Positions 49,103 to 57,684 of a stretch of DNA of 64,000 nucleotides are shown here, piece by piece. The stretch comes from Streptomyces sp. A0642. GTDB taxonomy: Bacteria > Actinomycetota > Actinomycetes > Streptomycetales > Streptomycetaceae. Every line of letters begins with the position of its first letter. Position 1 is the first letter of the stretch. Made by a program: the position numbers and the translations under genes. Where the stretch lies: positions 1-64,000 of the forward strand of contig NZ_SSBL01000009.1 in the NCBI RefSeq assembly GCF_004795105.1. The letters run 5' to 3'. The notes beneath the pieces are model-generated. The model was given only the letters and a program-made list of their open reading frames with translations. It was not told the DNA's origin and did no database searches.

Positions 49103-51055
49103 ATGTCGGAGGCGGAGCAGGCACGGGAGCCCGGGCGGGACAAGGACGGACGTCTTCTCGCGGGGCGGTACCGGCTCGGAGAGGTCCTCGGCCGGGGCGG
49201 AATGGGCACGGTCCACCGCGCCGTCGACGAGACGCTGGGCCGCACGGTGGCGGTCAAGGAACTGCGGTTCCCCTCGGCCATCGACGACGACGAGAAGCGC
49301 CGGCTCATCACGCGCACGCTGCGCGAGGCCAAGGCGATCGCCCGGATCCGCAACAACGGCGCGGTCACCGTCTACGACGTGGTCGACGAGGACGACCGGC
49401 CGTGGATCGTCATGGAACTCATCGAGGGCAAGTCGCTGGCCGAGGCGGTGCGCGAGGACGGCGTCCTCACGCCGAAGCGGGCGGCCGAGGTCGGTCTCGC
49501 CATCCTCGACGTGCTGCGCTCGGCGCACCGCGAGGGCATTCTGCACCGCGACGTGAAGCCGTCCAACGTGCTGATCGCGGAGGACGGGCGGGTGGTGCTG
49601 ACCGACTTCGGGATCGCCCAGGTCGAGGGCGACCCGTCGGTCACCTCCACCGGCATGCTCGTCGGCGCCCCCTCGTACATCTCGCCGGAGCGGGCGCGCG
49701 GGCACAAGCCCGGCCCGCCCGCCGACCTGTGGTCGCTCGGCGGACTGCTGTACGCGAGCGTCGAGGGCTCCCCGCCGTACGACAAGGGGTCTGCGATCGC
49801 GACCCTGACCGCGGTGATGACCGAGCCGCTCGACCCGCCGAAGAACGCGGGCCCGCTGGAGGAGGTCATCTACGGGCTGCTCGCCCGGGACCCCGAGCAG
49901 CGGCTCGACGACGCGGGGGCGCGCGCCCTGCTCAACGACGTCATCAACGCCCCGGAGAAGCCGCAGGCGCCGGTTCCGCCGCCGGCCGACGCCACCCAGG
50001 TGATCGCGCTCCCGACGAACGTGGCCGACGCCCCGCCCAAGGCGGCGCAGAAGTCCGGCGAGACCGGGGAGAGCGCCCGGGACCGGCTGCGCGGGGCGCT
50101 GCGCTCCGTGCGGAACGCGAAGACCGCGCCCGCCGCGGCCGCCGCCGTGGCCTCCGCCCCGCCCCGCCCGGCCGCGGCTCCCACGACGGCCACGGCCTCC
50201 CCCTCGGGAGCCGTACCGCCGCCGCGTCCGGCCACCTCGCCGGTCAGCCCGCCCCGCGCCTCCCTCACGGACGTGGTGCCGCGCCGCACGCTGGCGATCA
50301 TCGCGGCCGTCATCGTGCTCGCCGTGCTCGGCACGGTCCTCGCGCTCACGCTCGGCGGGGACGACGAGGGCTCCGGCGCCGCGGGCAAGGCCAAGGACGG
50401 CACGTCCGCCTCGGCCGGATCCTCCGCCGGCAGCGGCTCGGACGGCTCGGGCGGCTCCAGCGGCTCCGCCGGCACGGAGCAGGGCAGCGGCAAGGAGCAG
50501 GGCAAGGACGACGCCGGGAAGGGCGGCGGCCAGGGCACGGACGACGACTCCGGCAAGGGATCGGACGACTCGCAGGGCGGCAAGAAGGATGACGCCGTGC
50601 CGGCCGGCTACAAGGTCGTGGAGAACAAGAAGTTCCACTTCTCCATGGTGATGCCCGAGGGCTTCCGGTTCGACAAGACGGCCGGCGCCAACTCCGGCGG
50701 CATATACAACGTCAGCGGCGGCTTCCCCCGGATCCAGGTCGACTTCACCGACTCGCCGGGCGGCGACGCCGCCGCTGCCTGGAGGGCCGCCAGGGCGGCC
50801 GTCGCGGCCACCAGCAACGGCTACCACCACCTCGGCATAGACGACGTCCAGTACAAGGGCTACCCGACCGTCGCCGACTGGCAGTTCGAACGTACGCAGC
50901 AGGGCCAGCGGGTCCGGGTGGTCAACCGGGGCTTCAAGGTCGACGGCGGCCACGGATACGCGATCATGATCAGCTGCAAGGCCGGCGAGTGGGACGGCGC
51001 GGAGTGCGAGAAGCTGCGCAAGACGGCGTTCGACACGTTCAAGCCGCTCGACTGA
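49103..51055 (+). CDS. Membrane Ser/Thr protein kinase (Hanks type)
   Basis: A 650-residue kinase. Catalytic domain about 22-285 with the glycine loop GRGGMG, K52 in VAVKEL, HRDVKPSN (D150) and DFG (168-170): all key residues present. A Pro/Ala-rich juxtamembrane region is followed by a TM segment near 394-416, a Gly/Ser/Asp/Lys-rich linker, and an extracellular domain (about 510-650) beginning PAGYKVVENKKFHFSMVMPEGF. The same extracellular domain recurs in the next two genes. ATG with GAGGGGA upstream. In S. coelicolor the corresponding kinase cluster (SCO4775-4779) is linked to spore-wall synthesis, as I recall. Confidence 0.94.
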   Translation: MSEAEQAREPGRDKDGRLLAGRYRLGEVLGRGGMGTVHRAVDETLGRTVAVKELRFPSAIDDDEKRRLITRTLREAKAIARIRNNGAVTVYDVVDEDDRPWIVMELIEGKSLAEAVREDGVLTPKRAAEVGLAILDVLRSAHREGILHRDVKPSNVLIAEDGRVVLTDFGIAQVEGDPSVTSTGMLVGAPSYISPERARGHKPGPPADLWSLGGLLYASVEGSPPYDKGSAIATLTAVMTEPLDPPKNAGPLEEVIYGLLARDPEQRLDDAGARALLNDVINAPEKPQAPVPPPADATQVIALPTNVADAPPKAAQKSGETGESARDRLRGALRSVRNAKTAPAAAAAVASAPPRPAAAPTTATASPSGAVPPPRPATSPVSPPRASLTDVVPRRTLAIIAAVIVLAVLGTVLALTLGGDDEGSGAAGKAKDGTSASAGSSAGSGSDGSGGSSGSAGTEQGSGKEQGKDDAGKGGGQGTDDDSGKGSDDSQGGKKDDAVPAGYKVVENKKFHFSMVMPEGFRFDKTAGANSGGIYNVSGGFPRIQVDFTDSPGGDAAAAWRAARAAVAATSNGYHHLGIDDVQYKGYPTVADWQFERTQQGQRVRVVNRGFKVDGGHGYAIMISCKAGEWDGAECEKLRKTAFDTFKPLD

Positions 51056-51173
51056 GGGAACTCGACCGAGGGAGACGGGAAACCGCACGGCCGGGTTGCG
51101 CCGACCCTGCCGCGCGGCAGCCCCGTGCCACGTATTGTGAGAGCTCGAAGACCGTACGCAGCCGAAACCACAG

Positions 51174-51204
51174 GTCAATTGCACAGTAAGTGACCGCAAT
51201 TGAC
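51174..51204. promoter_or_regulatory. Inverted repeat upstream of the pseudokinase gene
   Basis: GTCAATTGC (51174-51182) and GCAATTGAC (51196-51204), perfect 9-bp arms, 13-bp spacer, 52 bp before the GTG. AT-rich in a GC-rich context, so likely an operator or promoter element. Confidence 0.5.
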
Positions 51205-51255
51205 GATTTCGTGCGGTCTGCGTGACCGGGGGACAGCGCGCTCTGGGGAGGCGTC

Positions 51256-53952
51256 GTGGACGACTATGCGGGTCGGGTGCTTGCCGACCGCTACCGCCTT
51301 CCGCTGCCCCCGTCCGACGCGTACGAACTGGTCGAGACCCGGGCGTTCGACACGTACAGCGGCCAGGAGGTGCTGGTCCGTCAGGTGCCGTTGCCCGAGG
51401 TCGTGGACGCCGAGGTGCTCGACGCGGACGGGCTGCCCACGGCCGCGCGCCGCGCCGGCGGGCGCACCGTGCGGCGGTCCACCGACCCGGCGGTCCGGCG
51501 CGCCATCGAGGCCGCCCAGGCGGCGGCCCAGGTGCCCGACCACCCGCGCCTGGACCAGGTCTTCGACGTGTTCGCGGAGGCGGGTTCGCTCTGGATCGTG
51601 AGCGAACTGGTCGCGGCCCGGCCGCTGGCGGCCCTGCTCGCCGAACGCCCGCTCAACCCGTACCGGGCCGCCGAGATCGGCTCCGACGTCCTGACCGCGC
51701 TGCGCGTCCTGCACGCCCACGGCTGGACCCATCGCAACATCACCGTCCGCACGGTGCTCATCTGCGACGACGGACGCGTCGTGCTGACCGGCCTGGCGGC
51801 CGGGGCGGCGGAGGAAGCGCTCTGCGGGTACGTGCCGGTGCCGCGCACCGACGACGACGCCGACGACGGTTACGGCGGCCCCGCGATCGAGTCGGGTCCC
51901 ACGGGCCCGTACGAGCCGCCGGCGGTGGAGGCGGGCGAAGCGGGTGCGTACGGGCCGCCGGCCGTCGAGCCGGGTGGCTCCGGTCCGTACGGTGCTCCCG
52001 TCGAGCCGGGGCCCGCGGGCGGTTCCCCCCAGCCCTACGGTTCCGGTGAGCTGGAGGCCGTGCGCAGGCCGCAGCCGCCCGCCACCGGGCCCGTCCCCGC
52101 CTCCGAGGCCGGCAGCGCGCAGGCGCGGGCCGCGCGGGCGGGCGCCATCGCCGCGTACCGTGCGGGCGCCCGCGCCGCCGCCCGCCTCAGCGAGGAGGAG
52201 CGCCGCGCCGGAACGGGCCGGGAGCAGGGCGCCGGCGCCCTGCCGGTGCAACGGCCCGCCGAGCCCCAGCAGCCCTTCGCCGGGCCCGCCGCCCCGGACC
52301 CGTACGACGACGAGGACCTGTACGACGACGAGGGTCCGTACGACGACGAGGGTCCGTACGACGACGAGGGCGACGACGGGCCGCCGCCCCGGCGGCTCCA
52401 TCTCACCGGTTCCTGGGACGACGGCCCCGCGCGCGGGCGCCCGGTGCCCGCCGGGGGCTCCAACGAGGACGCCCTGCGCGCGGACTCGCGGCGGCAGGGC
52501 GCCACCCCGGCCGTGCGCCCGCAGCTGCCGGCCACGACGCGGGAGCCGTCCCCGGGCCGCTGGGACGAGATCGTCGCCGGAAACCGCGACACGTCCGCGT
52601 ACCGCGGCCCCGCGACCACCCTCGCCGCCGAGCGCGCCCGGCAGGCCCGCATCGCGGTCGTCGGCGCGGTCACCGAGCGCTGGGCGCCCGAGCAGGCCGG
52701 CCCGGTCCACGAGAACTGGCAGCTGGCGCCGCCCATCGGCCCCTCCACCGACCTCTGGGCGCTGGGCGCCCTGCTCTTCCGCGCCGTGCAGGGCCACGCC
52801 CCGTACCCGGAGGAGAACGCCGCCGAACTCGTCCAGATGGTCTGCGGCGAACCGCCCGCCTTCGCCGAGGAGTGCGGCCCGCTGCGGCCCGTCGTCGAGT
52901 CGCTGCTGCGTCAGGACCCCGACGAACGGCCCGACTTCGAGGAACTGCGCGGCTGGCTGCGCTCCCTCGTGCGGTCGGCGCCTGAGCCGGAGGCCGGTCT
53001 CGACGTCGTGCCGATGCCGTCCGCCGACGCCACCCGGCTGCCCGTCGTACGCCGACGCGGCGAACTCGTCCGCAAGCGCCGCGGCCGCCGGGGCGGGGCG
53101 GCGCACGGCCGGCACCGCCACACCGGGGAACGGCTGGAGCCAGCGGAGCGGGCGGTCGCACCGCCGCCGCGCGAGCCGAGGAGCCCGAGGCCGCTCCGGG
53201 AGCCCAAGGGCCCGAAGGCGCTGCGCACCCCGCCCCGGCCGCAGCAGGGCGGGGGCCGCCCGCCGCGCCGGCTCGGCCGGCTGCTGCTCGTCCTGATCCT
53301 GCTGCTCCTGGCCGCGGCGGTCGCGTACGCGGTGATGTTCATGCCCAAGTCCGGCAGTGGTGCCGAGTCGGGGGCCGGCGCCTCGCCGTCCCGTACCGCT
53401 TCCGGAGCGCCCGACCCCGGCGGCCAGGACTCGGCAGAGCCCTCCCCGCCGCACTCCTCGGGCGCACAGCAGCCGCAGACCAGCCGCTCCGCCGTCGCCC
53501 TCGCGCCCGGTTACGCCCTGCGCAAGGACCCGGAGGGCTTCGAGGTCGGGACGCCCAAGGGCTGGGCACGCGTCGCCGCCACAGCGGACCGTCAGATCCG
53601 TTACCGCGACGGCGGCTTCAGCATGGTGATCGTCCCGGGGCGCGACCCCGTCGAGGCCGGCGGGGCGGACCCGCTCGGCTACCAGCGGGACAAGGAGCCG
53701 GAGCTGACGGAGTTCCGGGACTCCAGCTGGGCGACGGCGAGCGGACTGCGCCGGATCGACGTCGGGCAACAGGCCATGGCAGAGGGCCAGTTCACCTGGC
53801 AGACGGCCGGGGGCGGCGAGGTCTACGTCCGCAACCTGGTCATGGCCGTCAAGGGCAAGTACCACATCCTCCAGGTGATCGGCCCGGAGAGCCAGCGGGA
53901 CAAGGTGACCGAAATCTACCAACAGGCGACCGCCTCCTACCGCGTGACGTAG
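51256..53952 (+). CDS. Membrane pseudokinase with split kinase fold
   Basis: An 898-residue protein with an N-terminal kinase-like half (about 10-190) and a second half (about 475-575, APE-like APEQ at 477, then STDLWALGALLFRAVQGHAPYPEENAAELV). About 280 residues of low-complexity sequence separate the two halves, including four YDDE repeats (350-373). Catalytic features are lost: HRD reads HRN (159-161), DFG is replaced by TGL, the ATP lysine is absent from VLVRQVPLP, and no glycine loop is visible. One TM segment (about 676-696) precedes an extracellular domain (APGYALRKDPEGFEVGTPKGW) matching that of the two flanking kinases. GTG start with GGGGAGG upstream. It probably scaffolds or senses rather than phosphorylates. 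Confidence 0.88.
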   Translation: MDDYAGRVLADRYRLPLPPSDAYELVETRAFDTYSGQEVLVRQVPLPEVVDAEVLDADGLPTAARRAGGRTVRRSTDPAVRRAIEAAQAAAQVPDHPRLDQVFDVFAEAGSLWIVSELVAARPLAALLAERPLNPYRAAEIGSDVLTALRVLHAHGWTHRNITVRTVLICDDGRVVLTGLAAGAAEEALCGYVPVPRTDDDADDGYGGPAIESGPTGPYEPPAVEAGEAGAYGPPAVEPGGSGPYGAPVEPGPAGGSPQPYGSGELEAVRRPQPPATGPVPASEAGSAQARAARAGAIAAYRAGARAAARLSEEERRAGTGREQGAGALPVQRPAEPQQPFAGPAAPDPYDDEDLYDDEGPYDDEGPYDDEGDDGPPPRRLHLTGSWDDGPARGRPVPAGGSNEDALRADSRRQGATPAVRPQLPATTREPSPGRWDEIVAGNRDTSAYRGPATTLAAERARQARIAVVGAVTERWAPEQAGPVHENWQLAPPIGPSTDLWALGALLFRAVQGHAPYPEENAAELVQMVCGEPPAFAEECGPLRPVVESLLRQDPDERPDFEELRGWLRSLVRSAPEPEAGLDVVPMPSADATRLPVVRRRGELVRKRRGRRGGAAHGRHRHTGERLEPAERAVAPPPREPRSPRPLREPKGPKALRTPPRPQQGGGRPPRRLGRLLLVLILLLLAAAVAYAVMFMPKSGSGAESGAGASPSRTASGAPDPGGQDSAEPSPPHSSGAQQPQTSRSAVALAPGYALRKDPEGFEVGTPKGWARVAATADRQIRYRDGGFSMVIVPGRDPVEAGGADPLGYQRDKEPELTEFRDSSWATASGLRRIDVGQQAMAEGQFTWQTAGGGEVYVRNLVMAVKGKYHILQVIGPESQRDKVTEIYQQATASYRVT
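52303..52371 (+). repeat. Four in-frame 18-bp repeats encoding YDDEGP
   Basis: TACGACGACGAGG-type units start at 52303, 52321, 52339 and 52357 (the last is partial). The middle two are identical over 18 bp. They encode the acidic YDDE(D/G)(L/P) array of the pseudokinase linker and can expand or contract by slippage. Confidence 0.9.
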
Positions 53953-54086
53953 CGAAAGGGAACGCTTCCGCGCCGCGCGGGCCAGGGAGCGACAAGCATC
54001 ACAGTGCGATCTCGTGAGCGGTGCGAGGTTCCGTGGCCGTGTCTCCCCTCCGTAACCTGTCATCCGAAGGAACGGGGCGGGGACAC

Positions 54087-55751
54087 GTGGATCGATCACA
54101 GGGTACGGAAGCGGGACTGCTGCTCGCCGGGAGGTACCGGCTCGGCGAAGTCCTCGGACGCGGCGGCATGGGCAAGGTGTGGCGCGCCCACGACGAGGTG
54201 CTGCACCGCACCGTCGCCGTCAAGGAACTGACCGCCGGGCTGTACGTCGCCGAGGCCGACCGGGTCGTGCTGCACGCGCGCACCCAGAAGGAGGCCCGCG
54301 CCGCCGCCCGCATCACACACCCCGGCGTGGTTACCGTCCACGACGTGATCGAGTACGACCAGCGGCCGTGGATCGTCATGCAGTACGTCGACGGGCCCTC
54401 ACTCGCCGACCACGCCAAGGAATCCGGCGAGATGGCCCCGCGCGAGGCCGCCCGGATCGGGCTCCACGTGCTGGGCGCCCTGCGCGCCGCACACGGCGCC
54501 GGAGTGCTGCACCGCGATGTGAAACCGGGCAACGTGCTGCTCGCCCGGGACGGCCGGGTGCTGCTCACCGACTTCGGGATCGCGGCGATAGAGGGCGACT
54601 CCACGATCACCCGGACCGGCGAACTGGTCGGCTCCATCGACTACCTGGCGCCCGAGCGGGTCCGCGGCGGCGATCCCGGCCCCGCGTCCGACCTGTGGTC
54701 GCTGGGCGCCACGCTGTACACCGCGGTCGAGGGGCGCTCGCCGTTCCGCCGCACCTCCCCGATCTCCACGATGCAGGCCGTCGTCGCGGAGGAGCCTTTG
54801 GCGCCCACGAGGGCCGGCGCCCTCGGCCACGTCATCACGGCGCTGCTCCGCAAGGATCCCGAGGACCGGCCGTCGGCCGCCGAGACGGAACGGATGCTGC
54901 TGGAGGCCATGGAGGGGCGCGAGCCCCGGTCGGCCCAGGCGTACGTGCCCACCCAGCGGGTCCCCGAGGAGGCCCTGCACGCCATGGGCGCCGACGGTGC
55001 GCGCGGCGGCACGACGAACGGCGGTACGGCCCGGCTGCCCTACCCCGGACCGCCGCCCCCGGCCCCCGGCACCGCACCGGTGCCCCGGCGCAGCCGCTGG
55101 CGGACCACGCTCCTGGTCGTCGCGCTGGCGGCCCTGGTGGGGGGCGGCGCGGGCATCGCCGCGATGCTGTACGGGAACGGCACGGAGGCGGACGCCGGGA
55201 ACCGCGGCACGGCCTCCCACGGCACCCGCTCCCCGGGGCCGACCGGCACCAAGCCCACCCCCGGGCCCACGCCGGACAAGACGAAGGGCGGCGTGCCGGA
55301 CGGCTGGCGGCGTGTGGAGGACCCGGCCGGGTTCAGCATCCTCATGCCGATCGGCTGGGAGCGCCGGGTGGAGGGCACCAACATCGACTACACGCCGGAC
55401 GACGGGGTGCACTACTTCCGCCTCAGCATCGACCCCGCACCGGACTTCGAGGACTCGTACACGCACATGCAGAGCATCGAGACGAGTCTGCGCAAGCGGC
55501 TGCCGGACTACCAGAGCGTGGAGATGAACTCCAACGTCTACCGCGACTGCCCCGGTTCCATCTGGGAGTTCACCTGGACCGAGAAGGACGGCGTCGGACC
55601 CCGGCACGCGATCGACCAGATGTACTACGCGCAGGAGGGCGGCCCGGAGTACGCGCTGTACATGACGGGGCCGGAGGAGGACTGGGACATCACCCGGGAC
55701 CGGTTCAACACGATGCTCCGCAGCTGGCGTGCACCGGCCGACTCCAACTGA
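54087..55751 (+). CDS. Membrane Ser/Thr protein kinase (Hanks type)
   Basis: A 554-residue kinase with all catalytic residues: GRGGMG, K46 in VAVKEL, HRDVKPGN (D144), DFG (162-164) and YLAPER. A Pro-rich juxtamembrane region, a TM segment about 340-362, a Thr/Pro/Gly linker, and an extracellular domain beginning PDGWRRVEDPAGFSILMPIGW, homologous to the domain in the two preceding genes. GTG start at 54087 with GGGGCGGGG upstream; the longer in-frame extension has no support. It is the last of the three linked kinase-type genes. Confidence 0.94.
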   Translation: MDRSQGTEAGLLLAGRYRLGEVLGRGGMGKVWRAHDEVLHRTVAVKELTAGLYVAEADRVVLHARTQKEARAAARITHPGVVTVHDVIEYDQRPWIVMQYVDGPSLADHAKESGEMAPREAARIGLHVLGALRAAHGAGVLHRDVKPGNVLLARDGRVLLTDFGIAAIEGDSTITRTGELVGSIDYLAPERVRGGDPGPASDLWSLGATLYTAVEGRSPFRRTSPISTMQAVVAEEPLAPTRAGALGHVITALLRKDPEDRPSAAETERMLLEAMEGREPRSAQAYVPTQRVPEEALHAMGADGARGGTTNGGTARLPYPGPPPPAPGTAPVPRRSRWRTTLLVVALAALVGGGAGIAAMLYGNGTEADAGNRGTASHGTRSPGPTGTKPTPGPTPDKTKGGVPDGWRRVEDPAGFSILMPIGWERRVEGTNIDYTPDDGVHYFRLSIDPAPDFEDSYTHMQSIETSLRKRLPDYQSVEMNSNVYRDCPGSIWEFTWTEKDGVGPRHAIDQMYYAQEGGPEYALYMTGPEEDWDITRDRFNTMLRSWRAPADSN

Positions 55752-55880
55752 TCCGGCGGTGCCGCCACGGATCGCCCGCCGACCGGGACAGGGCCGGCGG
55801 CGTGGGACGGGGAGAAGAATTCCGGGCAGGTGACAGAGGGCCTCAAGATTCACTCCTCCTGGGCGGGGAGCGGAAGATAG

Positions 55881-55922
55881 CCGCTGATCAGCGGTTATTC
55901 AGCCAGTGGTCACTGGCTGAAT
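55881..55922. promoter_or_regulatory. Two adjacent palindromes upstream of gabD
   Basis: CCGCTGATCAGCGG (55881-55894) is a perfect 14-bp palindrome. ATTCAGCCAGTG (55897-55908) and CACTGGCTGAAT (55911-55922) form a 26-bp inverted repeat with a 2-bp centre. They lie 93-134 bp before the gabD start. Candidate operators or a terminator for the upstream kinase gene; no T tract follows. Confidence 0.6.
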
Positions 55923-56001
55923 TGGCGGGTGGCGGGCGAGGGCTGTGGGAGGGACTGTGAAAAGCTGTTACCCACGGGTACCCAAAGCATCCGGGCCGAC
56001 G

Positions 56002-56007
56002 TACTCT
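56002..56007 (+). promoter_or_regulatory. Probable -10 of a leaderless gabD promoter
   Basis: TACTCT ends seven bases before the ATG at 56015, and no Shine-Dalgarno is present. No clear -35. Confidence 0.4.
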
Positions 56008-56014
56008 CGCCCTC

Positions 56015-57643
56015 ATGACGGACTCGCAGGCCTCCACGCCCCCCTCCGCCGCCGTTGTCGGCACCAACCCGGTGGCCGCCGCGCCCGCGGGCGTGCGCAC
56101 GGCCGCCGACGTCGTGACGCCCGAGGTGATCGCCCAGCTGACCCGCGGCGTGGCCGGCTCCGGCCGTACGGCCAACCACACCCCCTTCACCGGCGAGAAG
56201 CTGGCCGACCTGCCCGAGTCCACCCCCGAGGACGTGGCCTCCGCCTTCGAGCGCGCCCGCGCCGCCCAGCCCGCCTGGGCCGCGACGCCCGTACGGGCCA
56301 GGGCCGCCGTGCTGCTGCGCTTCCACGACCTCGTCCTCGCCCGTCAGTCGGAGGTCCTCGACCTCATCCAGCTGGAGACCGGCAAGGCCCGGCTGCACGC
56401 CCACGAGGAGGTGCAGGCCGTCGCCGTCGCCGCCCGGCACTACGGCCGCAAGGCCGGCGCGTACCTGAAGCCGAAGCGGCACACCGGCGTCGTCCCGACC
56501 CTCACCAAGGTCACCGAACTGCGCCAGCCCCGCGGCGTCATCGGTCAGATCGCCCCGTGGAACTACCCCCTCGAACTGTCCGTCGGCGACGCGCTGCCCG
56601 CGTTCGTCTCCGGCAACGCCGTGGTGATGAAGCCGGACACGGAGACCGCGCTGACCGCGCTGTGGGCCCGTGACCTGCTCATCGAGGCCGGGCTTCCGGC
56701 CGAGGTGTTCCAGGTCGTCCTCGGGGACGGACCCGTCGTCGGCCCCGAGGTCGTCAAGCACGCCGACTACGTCTCGTTCACCGGCTCCACCCGCACCGGC
56801 CGCGAGGTCGCCCAGGGCGCCGCGGCCCGGCTCGTCGGCGTCTCGCTGGAGCTCGGCGGCAAGAACGCCATGCTGGTGCTGAAGGACGCCGACGTGGAGA
56901 AGGCCGCCGCCGGCGCCGTCCGCGCCTGCTTCTCCTCCGCCGGCCAGCTCTGCATCTCCATCGAGCGCCTGTACGTCCACGAGTCGGTCGCCGACGACTT
57001 CCTGGCCCGGTTCGCCGCCCGTACGAAGGCGATGCGGCTCGGCAACTCCCTCGCCTACGGAGCCGACATGGGCTCGCTCGTCGGCGAGCGCCAGCTGGAG
57101 ACCGTCAGCCGGCACGTCGCGGAGGCCGTCGAGAAGGGGGCCACGCTCGTCGCCGGCGGCGTCGCCCGGCCCGACATCGGCCCGCTGTTCTACGAGCCGA
57201 CGATCCTCGACGGCGTCGAGGCCCCCATGGCCGTCTGCACCGAGGAGACCTTCGGACCGGTCGTCTCCGTCTACCGCTTCAGCGACGAGGACGAGGTCGT
57301 CGCCCTCGCCAACGCCACCCCCTACGGCCTCAATTCGAGCGTCTGGACCAAGGACGGCCGGCGCGGCCACCAGGTCGCCGCCCGGCTGCGGACCGGCACG
57401 GTCAACATCAACGAGGGGTACGCCCCCGCGTACGGCAGCGTGCAGTCCCCGATGGGCGGCATGAAGGACTCCGGGCTCGGCCGCCGGCACGGCTCCGAGG
57501 GCATCCTCAAGTACACCGAGGCCCAGACCGTCGCCCAGCAGCGGCTGATCCCGCTCGCCCCGTCCTTCGGGATGGACGACGAGAAGTACGCCGCGTTCAT
57601 GAGCCGCAGCCTCAAGGCGATGAAGGCCCTCCGCCTTCGCTGA
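56015..57643 (+). CDS. gabD: Succinate-semialdehyde dehydrogenase
   Basis: A 542-residue aldehyde dehydrogenase. NAD(P)-binding FTGSTRTGREVA, general-base region LELGGKNAMLVL, catalytic-cysteine segment FSSAGQLCISIERLYVH and C-terminal PMGGMKDSGLGRRHG. The overall pattern resembles actinobacterial NADP-dependent succinate-semialdehyde dehydrogenases (GabD2-like), which convert succinic semialdehyde to succinate, but substrate specificity is inferred by resemblance only. The first 50 residues are an extra N-terminal extension. A GMC oxidoreductase follows 41 bp downstream and is likely co-transcribed. Confidence 0.9.
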   Translation: MTDSQASTPPSAAVVGTNPVAAAPAGVRTAADVVTPEVIAQLTRGVAGSGRTANHTPFTGEKLADLPESTPEDVASAFERARAAQPAWAATPVRARAAVLLRFHDLVLARQSEVLDLIQLETGKARLHAHEEVQAVAVAARHYGRKAGAYLKPKRHTGVVPTLTKVTELRQPRGVIGQIAPWNYPLELSVGDALPAFVSGNAVVMKPDTETALTALWARDLLIEAGLPAEVFQVVLGDGPVVGPEVVKHADYVSFTGSTRTGREVAQGAAARLVGVSLELGGKNAMLVLKDADVEKAAAGAVRACFSSAGQLCISIERLYVHESVADDFLARFAARTKAMRLGNSLAYGADMGSLVGERQLETVSRHVAEAVEKGATLVAGGVARPDIGPLFYEPTILDGVEAPMAVCTEETFGPVVSVYRFSDEDEVVALANATPYGLNSSVWTKDGRRGHQVAARLRTGTVNINEGYAPAYGSVQSPMGGMKDSGLGRRHGSEGILKYTEAQTVAQQRLIPLAPSFGMDDEKYAAFMSRSLKAMKALRLR

Positions 57644-57684
57644 CCCCCCGCACCACTTCTGTCCTTTTCGTACCGAGGAGTGCC

